Shown: piece after piece, positions 17,917 through 27,946 of the stretch | How the letters are laid out: each line of letters starts with the position of its first letter | How positions within the stretch are numbered: the first letter of the stretch is position 1 | NCBI RefSeq assembly: GCF_000350225.1 | Contig: NW_005179013.1 | Coordinates: 161,753-225,752, forward strand | Source of the DNA: Chondrus crispus | Taxonomy: Eukaryota > Rhodophyta > Florideophyceae > Gigartinales > Gigartinaceae | Reading direction: 5' to 3' | DNA: 64,000 nucleotides | Notes under the pieces: model-generated | Told to the model about the DNA's origin: nothing | The model's database searches: none | Seen by the model: only the letters and a program-made list of their open reading frames with translations | Translations under genes and position numbers: made by a program

Positions 17917-19914
17917 ATGCCTTCGCCCCTCCTCGCCACCGACTCCACCGCAACCCCGGCCCCCTCATCCGTGAGCGCGGCGCCGCCGCCGCCCTCGCTG
18001 ACCGCCGTCATCTGCGGCGCGCACACGACGCTGGGCGCGCTGGTCCTACGGGATCTTCTGCGGAGCCCATCCGTCGCGCACATCCACGCCCTGGCCCCCG
18101 TCGACCCGCGGTCCTCTATCTCGCCGTCGTCGCGCCCCCTCGCGCGCACCCCGGTGCTCCACCTGCACATCGACGACCTGTACTACGCCGACCGCACCGT
18201 CTTCGAGCATGTGCCGCGCGCCGACGTCGCCTTCGTCACGCTCGGCTCGTCGCGCGACGACCTCGCCGCGCAGGGCCCGCTCCTGTTCCACGCCGACAAC
18301 TTCGACGTCCCGCGCCGCTTCCTGCGCGCCATCTTCGACCGCGTCCCTCGCATCGAGGTCCTGTCGGCTGACGGCGCGCACTCGCACGTGCGCGGGAGCG
18401 AGTTTCTCAGGGTCAAGGGCGAACTCGTGGATGCCATCGTGCGCATGCAGTGCGAGATGGGGAAGGCCGCCCCCGCCGTCGCTCTCTTTCGCGTCCCGCT
18501 TCTCCTCACGAATAAGATGTCGCTGCACGGGGACGAGGCTTCCGCGCCGCTCATCAATCGCGTGAAGCAGCACGCCGTGCTCAAGTTTGAAAGGGGGCCC
18601 GCACAGGCCGTACACGTGCGCGACGTCGCAAAGGCTATGGTCGCGGATGGGATCAACAATGCGAAGAAGGTAGAGCTGAGCGATATTGAGTTCCGCTTTC
18701 GAAAGAGGCAGTATGACTTGATCGAGTATTGGGGGGAGGATATCGTCTGGATGGCGACTGAGAGGAGGGACGCGCAGAAGAGAGCGTGGCGGAGGAGGAA
18801 GGAGGAGCGGGAGGGGAAGAGAGTGTCAGAGTATGCAAAGGTTGAAGGGGGAGTGCAGAGCGAGTGGAGCGAAGGAAGTGCTTCGGTGCAAGGGGGTGGA
18901 GGAGGGGATGTGGTGGATGGATACGCGCAGGGCGTGCCATATGAGCAGGACATGCCAGGGGAGAGCGAGCGTTCCGGAGATTCTAGTGAGGGCGGTAGCA
19001 CTGATGTGGGAATTGACCGCCTGTCTCAACAACGGCTTGGTAACCCTCCGGATGTGAGGGCAAGGGCTGCCGTGCGAAATGCCGGGAGTTTGCCAATTGG
19101 ATCGGTGGAGTCGCTTGCACATCAGCTCGCACAGTCCCCAGTGAAGATTCGCGACAATGAGTTGCTACCGGATGTCGAACTCAGCGAGGCTAGTCGTCGA
19201 GAATCTTCTGTCGAAAAGGTTGCACCGGCGCTGTACGATACAACCAACTGGGAGCAAGAGGTCTTGGAACAAGAACGCGAAGCCCACCGCGAGTATGGTG
19301 ATGAAGGGAACGTACTGGAAGATCTTGCACTCTACTCAACTGCGTCTGGTGAGGATGTGGATGGGTTGCCGCCTCCAGAAGGTATCCAGCTGCCAGACTA
19401 TGCGCCGTTGACAGGTGGAATGGCTGGGGAAGACAGATTCTCAGACGAGAGCTTCGATCCCACCCAGGACTTTCCCGAAAGAGATTCATATGTTTCTTAT
19501 GCTTCGTATGCCGCCGGGCGAGTTCCGGAGGAGGAGATTATTAGTCGGTACCGTCCTGATCTCCAACCAGATGAAGCACAGTTGGAAGCAACTTTCGAAG
19601 AAGATCCTAGAAACAACCGACGCTTCCGTCAATCAACGAGGGCCGAAGACATGCCTTCTAGGCGGAGAAGGAAGGAAAGTGTGCGTTCCCAAAATCAAGT
19701 TGATTCTGCAGCTCCGATGCAGCGATTTTCGGCGCTTGTATCACGGATTCTTGCAGCAACTGATAGACCGTCGCAACGGCGACAGAGGAGAGCGCGTGTG
19801 GTTGAAGTGGAAGATACGGAACTTGACATGTTGGATCAAGGGTTTGATGGTTTTTATGATCCACCATTACGAGGAAACGGGGACATGAGAGAGGCTGGTA
19901 ACGTTGATATTTGA
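17917..19914 (+). CDS. TIP30/FMP52-like atypical SDR with long disordered tail
   Basis: 665 residues from ATG 17917, where the fold begins; the frame is open 62 codons further upstream without family-like sequence. Residues ~28-290 form an NAD(P)-binding Rossmann fold: TAVICGAHTTLG (Gly-rich loop, 34-40), ADVAFVTLGSSRDD, IEVLSADGAHSH, then FLRVKGELVDAI, as in TIP30/HTATIP2 and yeast FMP52. The catalytic YxxxK is FxxxK here (Phe163, Lys167), so ordinary SDR chemistry may be lost. A basic helix (RRDAQKRAWRRRKEEREGKR) and ~330 acidic, low-complexity residues follow, far longer than the family norm. Neighbouring genes give no hint of role. The function is not known; cofactor binding is the safest inference. 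Confidence 0.7.
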   Translation: MPSPLLATDSTATPAPSSVSAAPPPPSLTAVICGAHTTLGALVLRDLLRSPSVAHIHALAPVDPRSSISPSSRPLARTPVLHLHIDDLYYADRTVFEHVPRADVAFVTLGSSRDDLAAQGPLLFHADNFDVPRRFLRAIFDRVPRIEVLSADGAHSHVRGSEFLRVKGELVDAIVRMQCEMGKAAPAVALFRVPLLLTNKMSLHGDEASAPLINRVKQHAVLKFERGPAQAVHVRDVAKAMVADGINNAKKVELSDIEFRFRKRQYDLIEYWGEDIVWMATERRDAQKRAWRRRKEEREGKRVSEYAKVEGGVQSEWSEGSASVQGGGGGDVVDGYAQGVPYEQDMPGESERSGDSSEGGSTDVGIDRLSQQRLGNPPDVRARAAVRNAGSLPIGSVESLAHQLAQSPVKIRDNELLPDVELSEASRRESSVEKVAPALYDTTNWEQEVLEQEREAHREYGDEGNVLEDLALYSTASGEDVDGLPPPEGIQLPDYAPLTGGMAGEDRFSDESFDPTQDFPERDSYVSYASYAAGRVPEEEIISRYRPDLQPDEAQLEATFEEDPRNNRRFRQSTRAEDMPSRRRRKESVRSQNQVDSAAPMQRFSALVSRILAATDRPSQRRQRRARVVEVEDTELDMLDQGFDGFYDPPLRGNGDMREAGNVDI

Positions 19915-20625
19915 TTAAAGAAGCAGTATAGAGTCACGTCAACAATGTTAGCGCGATAAGATGAGGTTGAATCGGCGTATTATCGCGGTTCTTTGCGGTC
20001 ACATGGGAAGCATATTTCTTCTGTATATACACGCGGAAGTGAGTCTGCACGAGTGCATTTCTTTGCGCTCTGTCTTTGGGAAAAGACTGCCAAGATCCCA
20101 ATGAGAAGACGATCCTTTAATGTCACACAAGGAACTTGGAGAAACAACATGGTTTTCGATAGAGGCGACCAGTACATAAGCTTGACATAGTAGAGAATGC
20201 TCGCGTCCCACTATCCCAACCTTATACTGCACTTTATACTGTACAGACTGCAGGTGCGTAGTACACTTGTAGTTTGCGGTCTACAAGTACAAAGATGGAA
20301 CGCGCAGATGCGCAATGGAAGGAGGATCTGCGAAAACGCAACTGACGCCACCGCCTATGCAAAGGACAGTGTTACTTACCCGCCACAGTGCAGTCCACCG
20401 TCGTTCGAAACCGGCGCATCTACCCCACGGAGCAGACCCTGGCGGATCCAGCACGGCGCGCTGCGAAGTTCCAAGGTCTTCCTCCTCCCTCCCGCTTACG
20501 AAGACCTTCCCCCCAGAGCGAGTTCCAATGCGCTTGGTGGAACGAGCGCACATGCAAAGATTGTATAGTTACGTGCACGGCGCATCTTTCTAGATGCGAA
20601 AGCAGGGCCCAAAGTCCCCTGTACA

Positions 20626-20646
20626 GGGGGGGGGGGGGGGGGGGGG
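20626..20646 (+). repeat. 21-nt poly-G tract
   Basis: Twenty-one consecutive G residues in non-coding sequence. It is the same length as the poly-C run at 12240-12260 in the opposite strand sense. Exact length is uncertain in assemblies. Confidence 0.9.
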
Positions 20647-21279
20647 TCGCGATGTAGTGCTACCCTGTGGCAGTGGGCCGAAAACGGCACTATATCGAAC
20701 CATGCACTATAAGATAATGAGATTTACGGCTTTTTTCCAGCCACTTCCTTGCATCACTGCTCAGAAAGACTGCTTGCAGGACGCCATCACTCATACTTTG
20801 CATCTTCACTAAAGACTCTGTTATTAGTAGCTGCCGAGCCGTCGCATTGGCTTCCTCCTTTTTCGCAGCCATAAATGCCAGCCTACACTTTTGCAAATGT
20901 CCAATTGCATCATGGACCCTGCCTTTTTCCGCCCTAGTCCCTATTCGAGTTTTGCAACTGCATAATATCTTTCTGCGGCGGTAGCGGCACACAAACCGTG
21001 CGGCACCGCGGTTAGCATATTCTAAACTCGCGATGGAAGAACCGAACTGTGGAAAAAAAGTTCCAATCCCTCCCTACCCATGAAACCGTATTTTGATGTA
21101 TTTTGATATATGGGACGACGGATATGCGTCACTATCAATGGTTTTTGGGTCGGTTTTCATGGAACGGGAATGGTCTCCTTACAGTTTGATCCGCTGATCT
21201 TATAACAATTTTCTTTGAAGGAAAGTTGTCGTATTCTGTATCTATCTGCATTTTATGGTCCATTTAGTTCCGTGTTGAT

Positions 21280-21302
21280 AAAACCGTGATATCCACGGTT
21301 TT
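21280..21302. repeat. 23-bp inverted repeat AAAACCGTG-ATATC-CACGGTTTT
   Basis: Perfect 9-bp arms around a 5-base centre. Further copies of CCACGGTT and AACCGTG lie within 150 bases on both sides, so this may be part of a small palindromic repeat family. Confidence 0.7.
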
Positions 21303-22044
21303 CTAATTTATATTTCGCCAACTAACTGTTTCCACGGTTGCCGGAATTGTTTTTTAGAAAACCATATTGTAACCGTATTTCAAACACGGGGGAACCGTGT
21401 AACCGTGGACAATGTTTCAGCGTCTGTCGAAAAAAAAAAAACGTGAACAGTGGGTACTGTACAGTTGTGGCAAATCGCGTACAGCTGCACACATTTACGC
21501 ACAGCAATGTAAAACGGCAGTGCTAACGGTCGTACTCCCCCTCTTTACAATTGCAACGTGCTCTACGACCTTTGGCAGCACGAAGGTCAATGCAATTCAA
21601 TAATGCATCAACCAACACTTGCAGTGTCGGTCGCCACGAGCTGTGGAGCAGTGCAACTAAGGAACGCATCCCTACTATTAGTATAGACAGAAAGGAGAAG
21701 CATAGAGAAAGAGACAAGAGAATACACGCACGAGCGATATACATGCTTAGGCCTTTGTGCCTTCCAACTTTGTTTGTAGAGTAGCGATCCCTCTCCACTG
21801 CCAACTATCCGCATCATGGATCAATCCCATGCGCTCATAACAGTACGATGTTTCCGTGGCTGACGGTTAACCACTATCCACGGTTACGGGAAATGGGCAT
21901 TTCCGCACCGCGCTGGTGTATAAAGTTTACAACACGCGATTTGGATAATTCTGGGTGCTACGTAGTCGCTGTTGTCAGTGACAACAGTACAGTAGTGTCA
22001 CTACACCGTATTCAATTTGTGATGCGAGTGTCCCTGCACCCAGT

Positions 22045-22347
22045 TTATTCACTCGCACCTCTAACGCACTTAACTACTTGCGGGCTGTCCCCCCGGCGGA
22101 CGCCGCCGCCGCTGCTCCAGCTTGTCAACGTGGCCACGCGGCTACGTTTCTTGGTTGCGTGATGACTAAAGAACTGCGACGGAGCGCGGTGCGCGGAATA
22201 CCACTTCTCTGATGCAGCGGGATCGGCGCTTGGCTTTGGTCGGGCGCGGATGGCTTCGGTCAGGATTATGAACCTTCGTGGTCGAAGCGGCTTGGTGAGG
22301 ATGTCCGCAAGCATGTGCTCGTAGGGCCTGTGCTTGATCGTAATCAT
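22045..22347 (-). pseudogene. Ty1/copia pol C-terminus fragment
   Basis: A 100-codon frame whose first 40 residues match the end of copia RNase H, including the hallmark MLADILTKPL. The rest reads into non-copia sequence. The catalytic residues of RNase H lie upstream and are absent. It is a remnant only. Confidence 0.7.
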
Positions 22348-23090
22348 CGCTCTCTTGACGCTTTCACGTAAAAAACGCCGTCTCAGGTTGATGATTCTGC
22401 GATTCTTCGGATGAGGACAATACCGTCCTCATGTGCGGACAGGCCCCGGTCAGGGAGACACAGGCACTTCGCCGACTCCGCCTTCGCCAAACACACTTCA
22501 CGCCCCCATCTGGTCGGCATCGTCGTACGCATCCGTGGGGAATTCCCATCGCACTGCAGAAGTGTTTGCGGCCGTGCCGTGCCCGCCGCCGCCAACCGCC
22601 CAAGCTTCCCTTGCACTCTATTCACGCATGCCCGAGGCCCCATCCGAAACCGAAGTGAAGATGACGGCGTAACTAAAATTTCCTGACCTTCTCGCCCCTC
22701 TCACGGAAAGCCACGTTCTTGAATGACCACTCTCATCGGTCTAGAGCCCGAACGTCGTAGCGTGGCCGTGGCGGTGATTATGAGCCCTTCGCGGTGCCGA
22801 GTGAACCCACAGCGGTGTTCCCAGTTCCTGCAGTGGTTCCCTGCGTACGTGCAGATCGCTGGATTCCTTGGTGACGATGGGGATGAGGCGTTCGGCCTAA
22901 CGCTTTACGAAGAGACCGGCTTGCACGAATCGCCCTCTTCACGAATGGGTGCGTTGCCGTGCGAGTTGAAGCTTTCCTTGGGCGATGCTTGAAGTGAAGG
23001 CACGAGTGCTTGTACCGACTGAGTCGTACGCGGCCATTTCCCGCCAGAGGCGGCGATTGTCTTTGGTGACGGCGGCGGGGTTGGCTTGTT
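22160..23090 (-). repeat. Copia-end repeat, copy A
   Basis: A ~930-bp unit repeated at 29,400-30,290 in the same orientation. On the minus strand, its left part encodes the last segment of a Ty1/copia pol (ESVKRA...HRPYEHMLADILTKPL, the RNase H end). The pol homology breaks off at 22,347 and ~700 bp of sequence with no recognised product follows. Because both copies share this join, the truncated arrangement itself was multiplied. A 34-bp insertion with an inverted repeat (ATGAGGAC..GTCCTCAT, 22411-22432) distinguishes this copy. Confidence 0.7.
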
Positions 23091-23877
23091 AGTTAGTGAT
23101 TACGACGGTTGTCAGTTTAGGGTGTGTCATGAATTGATGTATTACTTGTTCGTGTGTTTGTTCATGCGTTTTATGTGCTGTACTGCCCATTACCTCCGAA
23201 TCTGCACTCAGCTGTTCAAGGCTCATTGCTGCTTGCAGAAGCTGGAGTACGGGTTGTGACCGATAATCGAGAGATACGGTTAAAATCAGTGGCCAGCTGT
23301 TGAAGCGCAGTACGCAATCGAGATATTCCTCCCATCTAAAATAGGGTGAGCTTCAGAGCATCAGTTTTATAGAGGTTAATAGGACATACGACCCCCAAGC
23401 TTGCGTTTAACGTTTTCTTTATACGTATTCGACGGTAAGCAGCGGAAAAGAGTCATTAATTTTTATTCTACAATGGGCCAAACTGGGAATGCCAGCAATC
23501 GTTGCAGCTATAGATGCATCCAGATGGCGGGTGCCCATCTTGCCCATCTTGCCAACAATGCATCGCTGCCGCCCTTTCTGCTCTCCCATTCGCGCTCAGC
23601 CCCCTGCCAGCCAGCCCTGGCCGCGCAACTTGGAAACCTATCCCGTAAAACCCGCCTGCTGTCTCACCTCTGTCGCAAGTGCGCTGTTCGGCCTTGTTGC
23701 CGCCTCGTCGGACGCGCGAGCGGGCGCCGCGGGGGCGAGTCGCCCCGGCTACGTTTGCTCGGCGTTAGCGTCCGCCTGACGCCGCACGCGGGCCCCGCGT
23801 GCCGCGTCCAACGCTGCGTTCCCCGGCCCCTTTGAATTGTCAAAGCGAGCATGCTGGGGCCGTACAAGCCCGGGCTG

Positions 23878-23885
23878 TATTTATA
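23878..23885 (+). promoter_or_regulatory. TATA-like box of the 631-codon gene, copy A
   Basis: TATTTATA lies 77 bases before the ATG, inside a stretch conserved in copy B (54,801-54,808). The surrounding CCCGGGCTG and GCAAGCCC are identical in both copies. Confidence 0.5.
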
Positions 23886-23961
23886 CCTTTGCAAGCCCTG
23901 CTCGTCCTGAATCGCCTCAGAAGTGCTGTAGCTGGGTTTCCCCGGTCCTCCTTTGCCTGCC

Positions 23962-25857
23962 ATGTTCGACCGCGAGAGCAAGCTCGCGCGGGAGCTCAAA
24001 AAGCAGATGCGCAACTGCGTCCGCGGCCAGAAAGGGCCTGCTCTTATCGAGTCAGGCGAGCCGCTGGCCTTTCTGAGCTATGTCCAGATCCCACCTGCGA
24101 GCCGGAGTAGGGGCAAGTCGTGGCCGGACAAGCTGGAAGACGAGCTCGCGCAGGTGCTGATCAACACCAATATCCGGTGCGTGTGGATGGACAAGATGAA
24201 GTACCCCGACATCGTCACGCTGGGCGTCGCGTCTGGGCTCAAGCCATACGCGTCCCCGCAGGGATACGTCATCGTGCGCGGAGCTTTCGGGCACCGTTAC
24301 GCCCCGTACCACTTCGTCGCCTCGTGCGGCTCGTACATGGAGATGGTCGTGCAGCACGTCATGGAGACGGGCGAGGAGCACTCCACCCTGCGCTGGACCG
24401 CGTCCTCCCGCCTGTGGCCGTCAGCTGAGGTGGCCGTCGGAGTGATGCACGGCCGCATCCTCCCCACGCGCCCCACCGTGGACGCGTGCAAGCTCCTTCT
24501 CGACGTGCTCAACCGTGCCATCACCATGCTCAACTCGCCCAACAGTACAGTCGAGCAGGACATGGGCTTCTCCTTTTTCCGCAAGAGGGTACGCTGCAAG
24601 GCGTGCGGACACAAGAACCGTGTCCCGGACGTAGTCGATTGGACGGCCGTATGTACAGGCGTCATTGTAGTCCGCGACCGTGTGCAGACTTGGCTCAACA
24701 TGATTGTGAATTGCAACGGCGGCGTTGCCGGCCGTTTCCTCCAAGACTACATCGTGGGCCCGATGTGGACGGCCGACTGCTACGAGGAGAAAGATCGCGT
24801 CCCCGTAGCCTCGCTCACACATTTTCTATGGCTGCAGGCCGGTACAGGCGGCACGGAGCTGGCGCGTCACTTGGAAAAGCTGGTCAACAAGCCTGAGGCC
24901 CTCACAGAACGGTTGCTCGCGTGCGTAGGGCCGTGGCGGCACCCACGCTTCTGGTACGAGACGTACGAGAAGATGATCGACCGCATCGTGGTGCAGCTCA
25001 CGCTCTCGAGGAGCACAAAGCACGGGACGCAGACCGACGAGTGGGCTAATGCCGTGTGGTTCTACCCTACGGAGGGCGCGGGCTTTTTCGGTGACTTGAC
25101 GTTTTCACCAGGCAAGAAGCTCGTCATGGACGCATTCCGCGAGGAGGCAGATGTTGACGCTATAGAGATATCTGCAGACATCATCGTGAGCCAGCAACGT
25201 TCCCTATGGCCAGTGGTCGGCGGCACACTGCCATGGTACTTTACCGAGTGCGAGGGCGAGGAAGTGGTGCTGGTGCCCGCGATGCACGCCCCCAGGATGC
25301 TTTTAGGGCAGCTTATGGGGCAACAACTCGGAAGGCTGCAGTACGTCCTGGAGGCAGAGATGCCTTCCAACGAGCTGGTCGTACAGATCCCGATCGGCGG
25401 CAACATCAAAGCGGTGACATTCTCGCGCGCCGAACAGGAGCTCTACTACATTGCCTTCGTGATGAAAGGCGAGCGTCTGTCACTCCGCGCGATGCGCCCG
25501 TGTCACTCGTCGGTCAACACGAGCTGGTGCAATATCGAGCCCACAAGCGTAGTGTATCGCGCACAAGGGCACACGCCCGAGCAAGGCACGATGTACGGTG
25601 CCAATGGGATGCCGCGCGACTACCGCGACATGTACAAAACGTGGGCCGGCCAGGCTGGCTTCCGGCCCCTCGGCGTGCTCGACCGGCGGGCCGTGTTCGA
25701 CGAAAGTCTTGAAGTGGGCGGCGGCGCGGCGGACAACTCCGAACGCAGAGCCGTCGGGTGGAACTGGCTCCCCGTCCCCGACCAGGAGTCGGCCATCGCG
25801 GAGATCGACCCGCACGTAGTCCGTGTGCTCTCCGCGTGGAAAGAGGTGTGGCTATGA
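23962..25857 (+). CDS. Uncharacterised protein, copy A; possible HET/TIR-like N-terminal fold
   Basis: An intact 631-residue frame without introns. The ATG at 23962 (GCCATG) is chosen over an upstream TTG. I do not recognise a named family. Three motifs in the first 160 residues are spaced like the conserved blocks of HET domains: AFLSY at 36-40, RCVWMDKMKYPD around Trp75/Asp77, and SRLWPSAEVAV with Arg150, Trp152 and Glu156. These echo the HET blocks LSY.W, LWVDALCI and R.W..QE; HET shares the TIR-like fold. A CxxC (CKACG, 212-215) may bind metal. The C-terminal 400 residues are compact, Trp-rich and unassigned. Copy B differs at ~50 positions with no breaks. A NAD-related or self/non-self role would follow only if the fold is confirmed. 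Confidence 0.75.
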   Translation: MFDRESKLARELKKQMRNCVRGQKGPALIESGEPLAFLSYVQIPPASRSRGKSWPDKLEDELAQVLINTNIRCVWMDKMKYPDIVTLGVASGLKPYASPQGYVIVRGAFGHRYAPYHFVASCGSYMEMVVQHVMETGEEHSTLRWTASSRLWPSAEVAVGVMHGRILPTRPTVDACKLLLDVLNRAITMLNSPNSTVEQDMGFSFFRKRVRCKACGHKNRVPDVVDWTAVCTGVIVVRDRVQTWLNMIVNCNGGVAGRFLQDYIVGPMWTADCYEEKDRVPVASLTHFLWLQAGTGGTELARHLEKLVNKPEALTERLLACVGPWRHPRFWYETYEKMIDRIVVQLTLSRSTKHGTQTDEWANAVWFYPTEGAGFFGDLTFSPGKKLVMDAFREEADVDAIEISADIIVSQQRSLWPVVGGTLPWYFTECEGEEVVLVPAMHAPRMLLGQLMGQQLGRLQYVLEAEMPSNELVVQIPIGGNIKAVTFSRAEQELYYIAFVMKGERLSLRAMRPCHSSVNTSWCNIEPTSVVYRAQGHTPEQGTMYGANGMPRDYRDMYKTWAGQAGFRPLGVLDRRAVFDESLEVGGGAADNSERRAVGWNWLPVPDQESAIAEIDPHVVRVLSAWKEVWL

Positions 25858-26249
25858 GGGGGAGAGGAGAGTTCTCCAGCTCGGAGCAGGAGCGACATGC
25901 GAGATGTGACTAGCAGCCGGAATAAGTAGGATGGGACTTTTCACGGTGCCAGCCAGTCGGCGCATTTGCTGGGGCTTTCAACACGGCGCACGCGAACTGT
26001 ACACCCGGGGACGGTATTTAGTGTCATTGATACCATTTCCGTGGTGGAAATCTCAAACCCTAAACATACAGTATATTAATGTCAGTGATACTATTTCCGT
26101 ACTTGCACTATTTCAGTGAAAAACGGTACTACTGTCACTGACATTGCCAAAAGTAACACTGAATACTGTAAGTTAGATCTCATTACAGCCTACAGCATTT
26201 ATTTTCGTCCTACCAAAACCTCACATGCCTGCCTCTAATCATCAGTGCG

Positions 26250-27891
26250 TTATTGGACCAGGTCTACGACATCCATCGACTCTTGCACTGTAACACCATC
26301 AAAGTTTTCACGGTACTTTTTGACAATCTCCTGTAGTTGCGGTGTCAACTGTCTTTCTTCCCAAAGGCCGTTCAAGTTCTGCGCCAAACCGCACCGCATC
26401 ATTGCCTTACGAGCATAAGAGACACCATCCCTATCCCTTTGCGAAGCGACATCTTTGACAGCGTTTGCTGCCAACTTTAAAATGAAATATTTTCCAGGAT
26501 TCTTCAATCGCCCAGAAGACCTTGGGCCTCTCTCAACTTCATACATGTTGTTTTCTATCATTTAAAGCTTGTAATCATCACAACGTTTTCTCCATGCTGT
26601 CTTAATTTTCTGAGTAATAAAGAGTCAGCGCGTTGCAACAAGTCAGTAGCGTTAGGCGGAAAAAAACGTATCTCCGTGTTCAAACTATCGACACATTTTC
26701 TAAGCTCATCTGTCAGTGCATGCCCAGAGCAATTATCCATGTAAAGTATGCGTCTTCTCCCATTCGTCAACTTCCTAATCGCTCTTGGTTCTTTCATGTA
26801 TTGGAGCACGACGATCCTGTCCATCCAACCTTTACGACGACTGCGATGAGATACTCCTGGAACGTTGTCCCGGATGCCGTCAATAGGATAGGGACGATTC
26901 CGATTTTAAAATGTCATAAACGGTGGTTCCAGGCCTGCATCACGTCAGCCTGACAGTAGCACATCATCGTCATTCCATCATCTCCCGAGACTACGTCAGC
27001 GTATTTAACATCACTGTCCCCTTTTCGAGCCATTGTCTTATGATCATCCATGTTTATCACGAAGTGGGTCTCGTCGGCATTGTATATATTGTCCTTATTG
27101 AAGAGACCAGCCCAGATCTCTCTGAAAACGGTCCCCAAATGGAAGGCGACAGCACGATGAATTTGCTCCTGCTTTTTGGGAGAAACCATGAGCTTACCCG
27201 TCTGTGAACGGTGAACAATCCCATTGGCTTCCGTGAACGATTAAATCCATCGGGGAGATATGGAATTGATGATAGGTAACATTGTTCTGGAGTCAATTAT
27301 ACTGGCATTGTACGTATCATTCACAGAGTTCATTATCAGATTGACAGCCAATCGCGTCAATAAAGATCTGTTGAATTTCAACCCAGCCTTGCGCATCCTA
27401 TCGAACTCAGAACTAAGGTCCTTGTACAGAGCAACTACCCATGACCGTCGTTTTCTTCCTCGCCCGTGGGATGCTTTCCGGTTGTAACTATGCGTTCCGC
27501 CCTTCATCACTCGCGAGAACGAGATGTTCCCGTCACCACGGCACCCTCCGAGTCCTTCTAATGTAATTGTTCGAGACTGGAAATACCGCGTAGCTTTTGC
27601 AATATTGGCGTTCGGGGAGGCACGAAAATAGTCGGGCAATTCCAGAACTGCACGTGCGCATATGTGCACTACACGACCATCTTGTTACTCTGAAACCATC
27701 CAGCGCGCAATCTGCGCCCTTTGGTGTTTGGTCAGCACCAATTGAATGTTTCGCCTCTTGGTAGACGTCGGAGCATCTGGTGCTTCATCAGATACTGCCG
27801 GAGCGCCGACGGGGACATCGCTGGATGTCAGAGAAGGTTCTGTGTTCGCAACTCTTGATGCGCGATCTGCTGTTTGTGGTACAATTGCCAA
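26250..27891 (-). pseudogene. pogo/Tc1-mariner-like DDE transposase, decayed
   Basis: Five minus-strand pieces in order: 27685-27891 (N-terminal HTH start), 27241-27669 (ends ..NSISPRWI), 26914-27189 (ADETHFVINMDD, first catalytic Asp, then DVKYADVVSGDDGMTMM), 26558-26824 (RRILYMDNCSGHA, second Asp; ATDLLQRADS, third Asp) and 26250-26561 (C-terminal part). They align with the transposase at 51,351-52,967 but need several frameshifts. I could not find matching terminal inverted repeats, so its limits are unknown. It is useful for reading the intact residue at the stop in the other copy. Confidence 0.85.
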
Positions 27892-27946
27892 GTCGCGCTA
27901 TTGAACTAGGCGGGCGCCAGGGGCCTCGCCCAGTACAGTAGTAAGA

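Larger units (their letters stand above)
19915..22159. other. Intergenic, repeats and inverted repeats but no supported gene
   Basis: It contains a 21-nt poly-G run (20626-20646) and a short hairpin CGCATCT..AGATGCG just before it. A cluster of CCACGG/CCGTGG words at about 21,060-21,420 and 21,850-21,890 includes the 23-bp inverted repeat at 21280-21302. A 19-nt inverted repeat with a single-base spacer sits at 21969-21987. A minus-strand frame at 20,690-20,992 (100 codons, Lys/Arg-rich) has no family I recognise. Most of this looks like old repeat sequence. Confidence 0.45.
23096..26002 (+). repeat. 2.9-kb duplicated unit, copy A
   Basis: A block starting GTGATTACG and ending ...CGCACGCGAACTGTAC recurs at 53,377-56,934 in the same orientation. 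Similarity covers the 5' flank, a 631-codon gene and ~140 bp of 3' flank. The left edge abuts the copia-end repeat and the right edge abuts sequence unlike that beside copy B, so the borders are sharp. I see no terminal inverted repeats and no convincing target duplication. It could be a segmental duplication or an unrecognised mobile unit. Confidence 0.8.

Noticed and set aside
24120-25819. Long alternative frames on both strands inside the 631-codon gene (also in copy B)
   Set aside because: They exist because the region is GC-rich with few stops. The main frame has natural composition and is conserved in both copies.
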